A stretch of 64,000 nucleotides of DNA from positions 20,437 to 84,436 of the forward strand of contig JAKVAY010000037.1 of the NCBI GenBank assembly GCA_022447185.1. The letters run 5' to 3'. Below the pieces are notes generated by a model. That model worked only from the letters and a program-made list of their open reading frames with translations. It was not told the origin of the DNA and searched no databases. Of this stretch, positions 62,101 to 64,000 are shown piece by piece. Positions within the stretch are counted from its first letter, which is position 1. Each line of letters starts with the position of its first letter. Made by a program: the position numbers and the translations under genes. The stretch is from Fuerstiella sp. Its GTDB lineage: Bacteria > Planctomycetota > Planctomycetia > Planctomycetales > Planctomycetaceae.

Positions 62101-62496
62101 GTCATGGATCGTCGTGACGTCTGTTACGGTTGATCCGATTGTCAGACCCGTCTGTCCATCAATTTCTCGGCCCTGTAATACCAATACATGGTCTGACGTT
62201 CCTTCGGCAGGGAAAAATTCCGCCGGGAGTCGCCTGTGAGCCGTGTGCTCCGCAATGAAGCTCCTGGATTTCTGAGAAACAATTTGCCCCTTTGATTTCC
62301 CGACCTAAGTTTCGGCGTGGTTGGGATGCCATGGCAGTCAGGATGATCGCCAACGAATCCGTTAACTCCGGAATCGTCGATCAGGAATCACCCACGTGGG
62401 TCCGCTCTGCTGTGCAGAGTTCTTTTGGGCGGAGATCAGTTTTCCGCTATAACATTATATGCTCGTTAAAGAGCAAGTATTCCGAGGGATTCTGAA
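62101..62496. other. Intergenic region before the Flp-type pilin
   Basis: About 395 bases after prolyl oligopeptidase. A candidate promoter near the end is listed separately. GCTC (62461-62464) and GAGC (62471-62474) could form a small hairpin in the leader. No protein is recognisable on either strand. Confidence 0.4.
62425..62453 (+). promoter_or_regulatory. Candidate promoter of the Flp-type pilin gene
   Basis: TTGGGC (62425-62430) and TATAAC (62448-62453) with 17 bases between them look like -35 and -10 elements, 44 bases before the start codon. This fits the lone position of the small gene. The call is based on consensus similarity only. Confidence 0.35.
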
Positions 62497-62670
62497 ATGA
62501 CTAATTTTGCAAACAGCATCAAAAAGTTTCTGGTTTCTGAAGATGGCCCAACCGCTGTCGAGTACGCAGTCATGCTGGCTTTGATCATCGTCGTGTGCCT
62601 GGCTGCTATCCAGACTGTTGGTGAAACCGCCAATAGTAAGTTCGAAGAAGTCGGCAACTACCTCACGTAA
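62497..62670 (+). CDS. flp: Flp/Fap-type pilin
   Basis: A 57-residue protein, too short for most gene finders, with a clear Flp-pilin layout. It has a short polar leader with basic residues (MTNFANSIKKFLVSEDG), then the conserved processing and assembly motif TAVEYAVMLALIIVVCLAAI, whose Glu-Tyr is the usual +5/+6 pair of Flp pilins, and a polar tail (GETANSKFEEVGNYLT). GAGGGA lies 8 bases before the ATG and a strong terminator follows. Flp pilins form tight-adherence (Tad) pili after cleavage by a TadV peptidase. No tad genes are near, so it is an orphan in this window. Confidence 0.88.
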   Translation: MTNFANSIKKFLVSEDGPTAVEYAVMLALIIVVCLAAIQTVGETANSKFEEVGNYLT

Positions 62671-62753
62671 TCTGATGGCTGACGTTGCTCAGCGGAATTT
62701 GCGCAGGACGGACTTCTGCGTCTGACCGCCACGGTGCGGTAATGGAATAAAAA

Positions 62754-62789
62754 AACAGGGTCCTCGATGGTTCATCCAGGACCCTTGTT
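62754..62789 (+). terminator. Strong terminator after the Flp-type pilin gene
   Basis: The stem GGGTCCT (62758-62764) pairs with AGGACCC (62778-62784), extended by AACA/TGTT outside it, around a 13-base loop. A T-rich tail (TTGTTT) follows and an A-run precedes it, so it could stop transcription from both sides. It lies about 85 bases after the pilin stop and before the convergent WD40 gene. Confidence 0.75.
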
Positions 62790-62906
62790 TCGTGTTGACT
62801 GACCAGTGATACGTTCGACAGATCCCGGTTTCAGACAACATAACCGGGTCCCGCAAAGCAAGCGCCAGGTTTCCTCGTACCGATCACTTGCCCTTCGTAT
62901 AAGGGA

Positions 62907-63932
62907 CTAATCGACCGGAGTGGTTGCTGTTTTTGCAGCCAGTCGGATGATTCGCACGCTGGTATCGTGATGTGCGACCGCCACATGCAGGCCGTCCGGA
63001 TGCAAATCCATATCCCGGGCCTGATTGGGCAGCGTAAGTCGGTGAAAATCACCGGGAGCATTCGGCTTCCAAAACAACAGTACGCCTTCACTGCCCGAAC
63101 TGACTCCCATCAGAGAGCCATCCGACAACCACTCAAGCCGCCAAACGACACCTCGTTCAATACCGTCTGTCACGTGCTCCTGTTTGACTTCCTGGGAATC
63201 CCAGTCGAACAACAGAACTAAGGGCTTGTTAACACCGGCAAACGGATTTGATGCTTCAAACAATCCACCAGCAGCCAGTAATTTGCCATCGGGACTCACG
63301 GCCAGCGACCGAACTCCTCCATAATCCACTCTCTGACCAGCATTGTAGGTATGCAGCTTCTTAGCATCGAATGTCCTCATCTCCGTACCGTTTGTGAGAT
63401 CCCACTGACGGATCACACCTTTGAGATCGCCTGACAGCAGCCATTGACCACCGGGGTGAAACAGCACACTGTAGATGTGCCCTTCGTGTCCGGTCAGCTC
63501 ATAGACTGCTTCACCTGAATCAGCATTCCAGACTCGCACGACGTTGTCATTACCACCCGTAGCAATGAGCGATCCGTCCACGCTGTTGTCCATCGAACGC
63601 ACCCAGCCTTTGTGAGCAGCGATGATGCGCACTGGCTCTGGACTCTCGGCAGCTGTCTCCCACCAGGTGATTTGACCATCAGTCGATCCTGTGACGACGA
63701 ATTCACCCTCCGAAGAAAAGGCGAGTGCCCTTCCCCAGCCCTGAAATCCGCCTGAGAGAACCGTGCGGGTTCCGTCGGATAAGTGAAATCGACTGGCAAC
63801 CGCATCTTCGGACACCCCAACTGCGTATCGCGCCTGAGGATCAATCCGTACGCCGTTCATCGGCCGATCATGTTTCCATTCGGACACCACGTGGGCCAGT
63901 TTCGGATCAAGGGTCTCTGCCGGTGTGCTCAC
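62907..63932 (-). CDS. WD40-repeat protein
   Basis: A 341-residue beta-propeller protein. Six to seven blades can be traced; clear blade endings include TDGQITWWET, NDNVVRVWNADSG and LKGVIRQWDLTNG, and GHEGHIYSVLFHPGGQWL has the canonical Gly-His and Asp-like positions. It has no signal peptide, so it is probably cytoplasmic and acts as a protein-interaction scaffold. The start at 63932 begins with MSTPAETL. Planctomycetes have many WD40 proteins, often attached to Ser/Thr kinases; no kinase domain is present here. It is the last gene in the window. Confidence 0.85.
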   Translation of the reverse strand: MSTPAETLDPKLAHVVSEWKHDRPMNGVRIDPQARYAVGVSEDAVASRFHLSDGTRTVLSGGFQGWGRALAFSSEGEFVVTGSTDGQITWWETAAESPEPVRIIAAHKGWVRSMDNSVDGSLIATGGNDNVVRVWNADSGEAVYELTGHEGHIYSVLFHPGGQWLLSGDLKGVIRQWDLTNGTEMRTFDAKKLHTYNAGQRVDYGGVRSLAVSPDGKLLAAGGLFEASNPFAGVNKPLVLLFDWDSQEVKQEHVTDGIERGVVWRLEWLSDGSLMGVSSGSEGVLLFWKPNAPGDFHRLTLPNQARDMDLHPDGLHVAVAHHDTSVRIIRLAAKTATTPVD

Positions 63933-64000
63933 TTTACGTGCTCCACATTGAGTCGTTTGAACCTTCCGCTAAACCCGAAAGGTGCCGGCGCCCCCAGTTT

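Overview
The window looks like a chromosomal segment of a planctomycete (order Planctomycetales or close relatives). The call rests on gene content: a DUF1549/DUF1553 cytochrome-like protein directly followed by a Tat-exported DUF1501 protein, a DUF1559-type prepilin remnant, a thioredoxin protein with C-terminal YHS repeats, several secreted M16 peptidases, an SGLT-like symporter and many small lineage-restricted exported proteins. GC content is moderate, genes are mostly monocistronic or in short runs, and intergenic gaps of 300-1700 bp are common. The genus cannot be fixed from the sequence alone. No rRNA, tRNA, CRISPR array or intact insertion sequence was recognised.

Layout. 1-9000: the 3' end of gatB, a secreted cyclophilin, an FHA protein, a thioredoxin-YHS protein, a lipoprotein, a universal-stress-like protein next to an NhaD/ArsB-type ion transporter, phosphatidylserine synthase and a small membrane protein. 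9000-17200 (minus strand): a YdeP/FdhF-type molybdopterin oxidoreductase, type I GAPDH, a short-chain dehydrogenase, and a compact operon of a KaiC/RadA-like ATPase, hemE and hemY. 17235-18000 is a decayed ion-channel gene. 18000-23700: a glutamate-1-semialdehyde-aminotransferase-like enzyme, a Tat-signal TIM-barrel-like protein, a protein made of two tandem copies of one domain, and a secreted amidohydrolase.

The most striking gene is at 23782-25131. It encodes a protein with the active-site motifs of the class II (edema factor/CyaA/ExoY) toxin nucleotidyl cyclases, and its details resemble Pseudomonas ExoY most. I would not expect such an effector-type cyclase in a planctomycete. It has a strong Shine-Dalgarno, a TTG start, no visible signal peptide and an unusual glycine codon bias, and a 588-bp gene-free stretch follows it.

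25700-38900 holds an anchored repeat-domain membrane protein, the DUF1549/DUF1501 pair, small exported proteins, nusB, a HIT hydrolase, a DUF3500 protein, a pair of M16 peptidase-family genes (one without, one with the zinc motif) and a D-2-hydroxyacid dehydrogenase. After a 1.75-kb stretch without a convincing gene comes a respiratory complex I membrane-arm operon nuoHJKLMN (40625-48728) that lacks nuoI and all peripheral-arm genes. 48700-64000: two uncharacterised proteins, a GSII-type glutamine synthetase with a candidate sigma-54 promoter, a large M16 peptidase, nadA, a sodium:solute symporter, a prepilin remnant that has lost its hydrophobic core, a fused uroporphyrinogen-III methyltransferase/synthase, prolyl oligopeptidase, a lone Flp-type pilin (57 residues) and a WD40 protein.

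Functional threads: tetrapyrrole synthesis is spread over three places (hemE-hemY, the CobA-HemD fusion, possibly the GSA-like enzyme). Energy metabolism is represented by the nuo membrane arm, GAPDH and the orphan molybdoenzyme. Several genes belong to the exported proteome typical of planctomycetes. All assignments come from reading the sequence and remembered family motifs; no database search was run.
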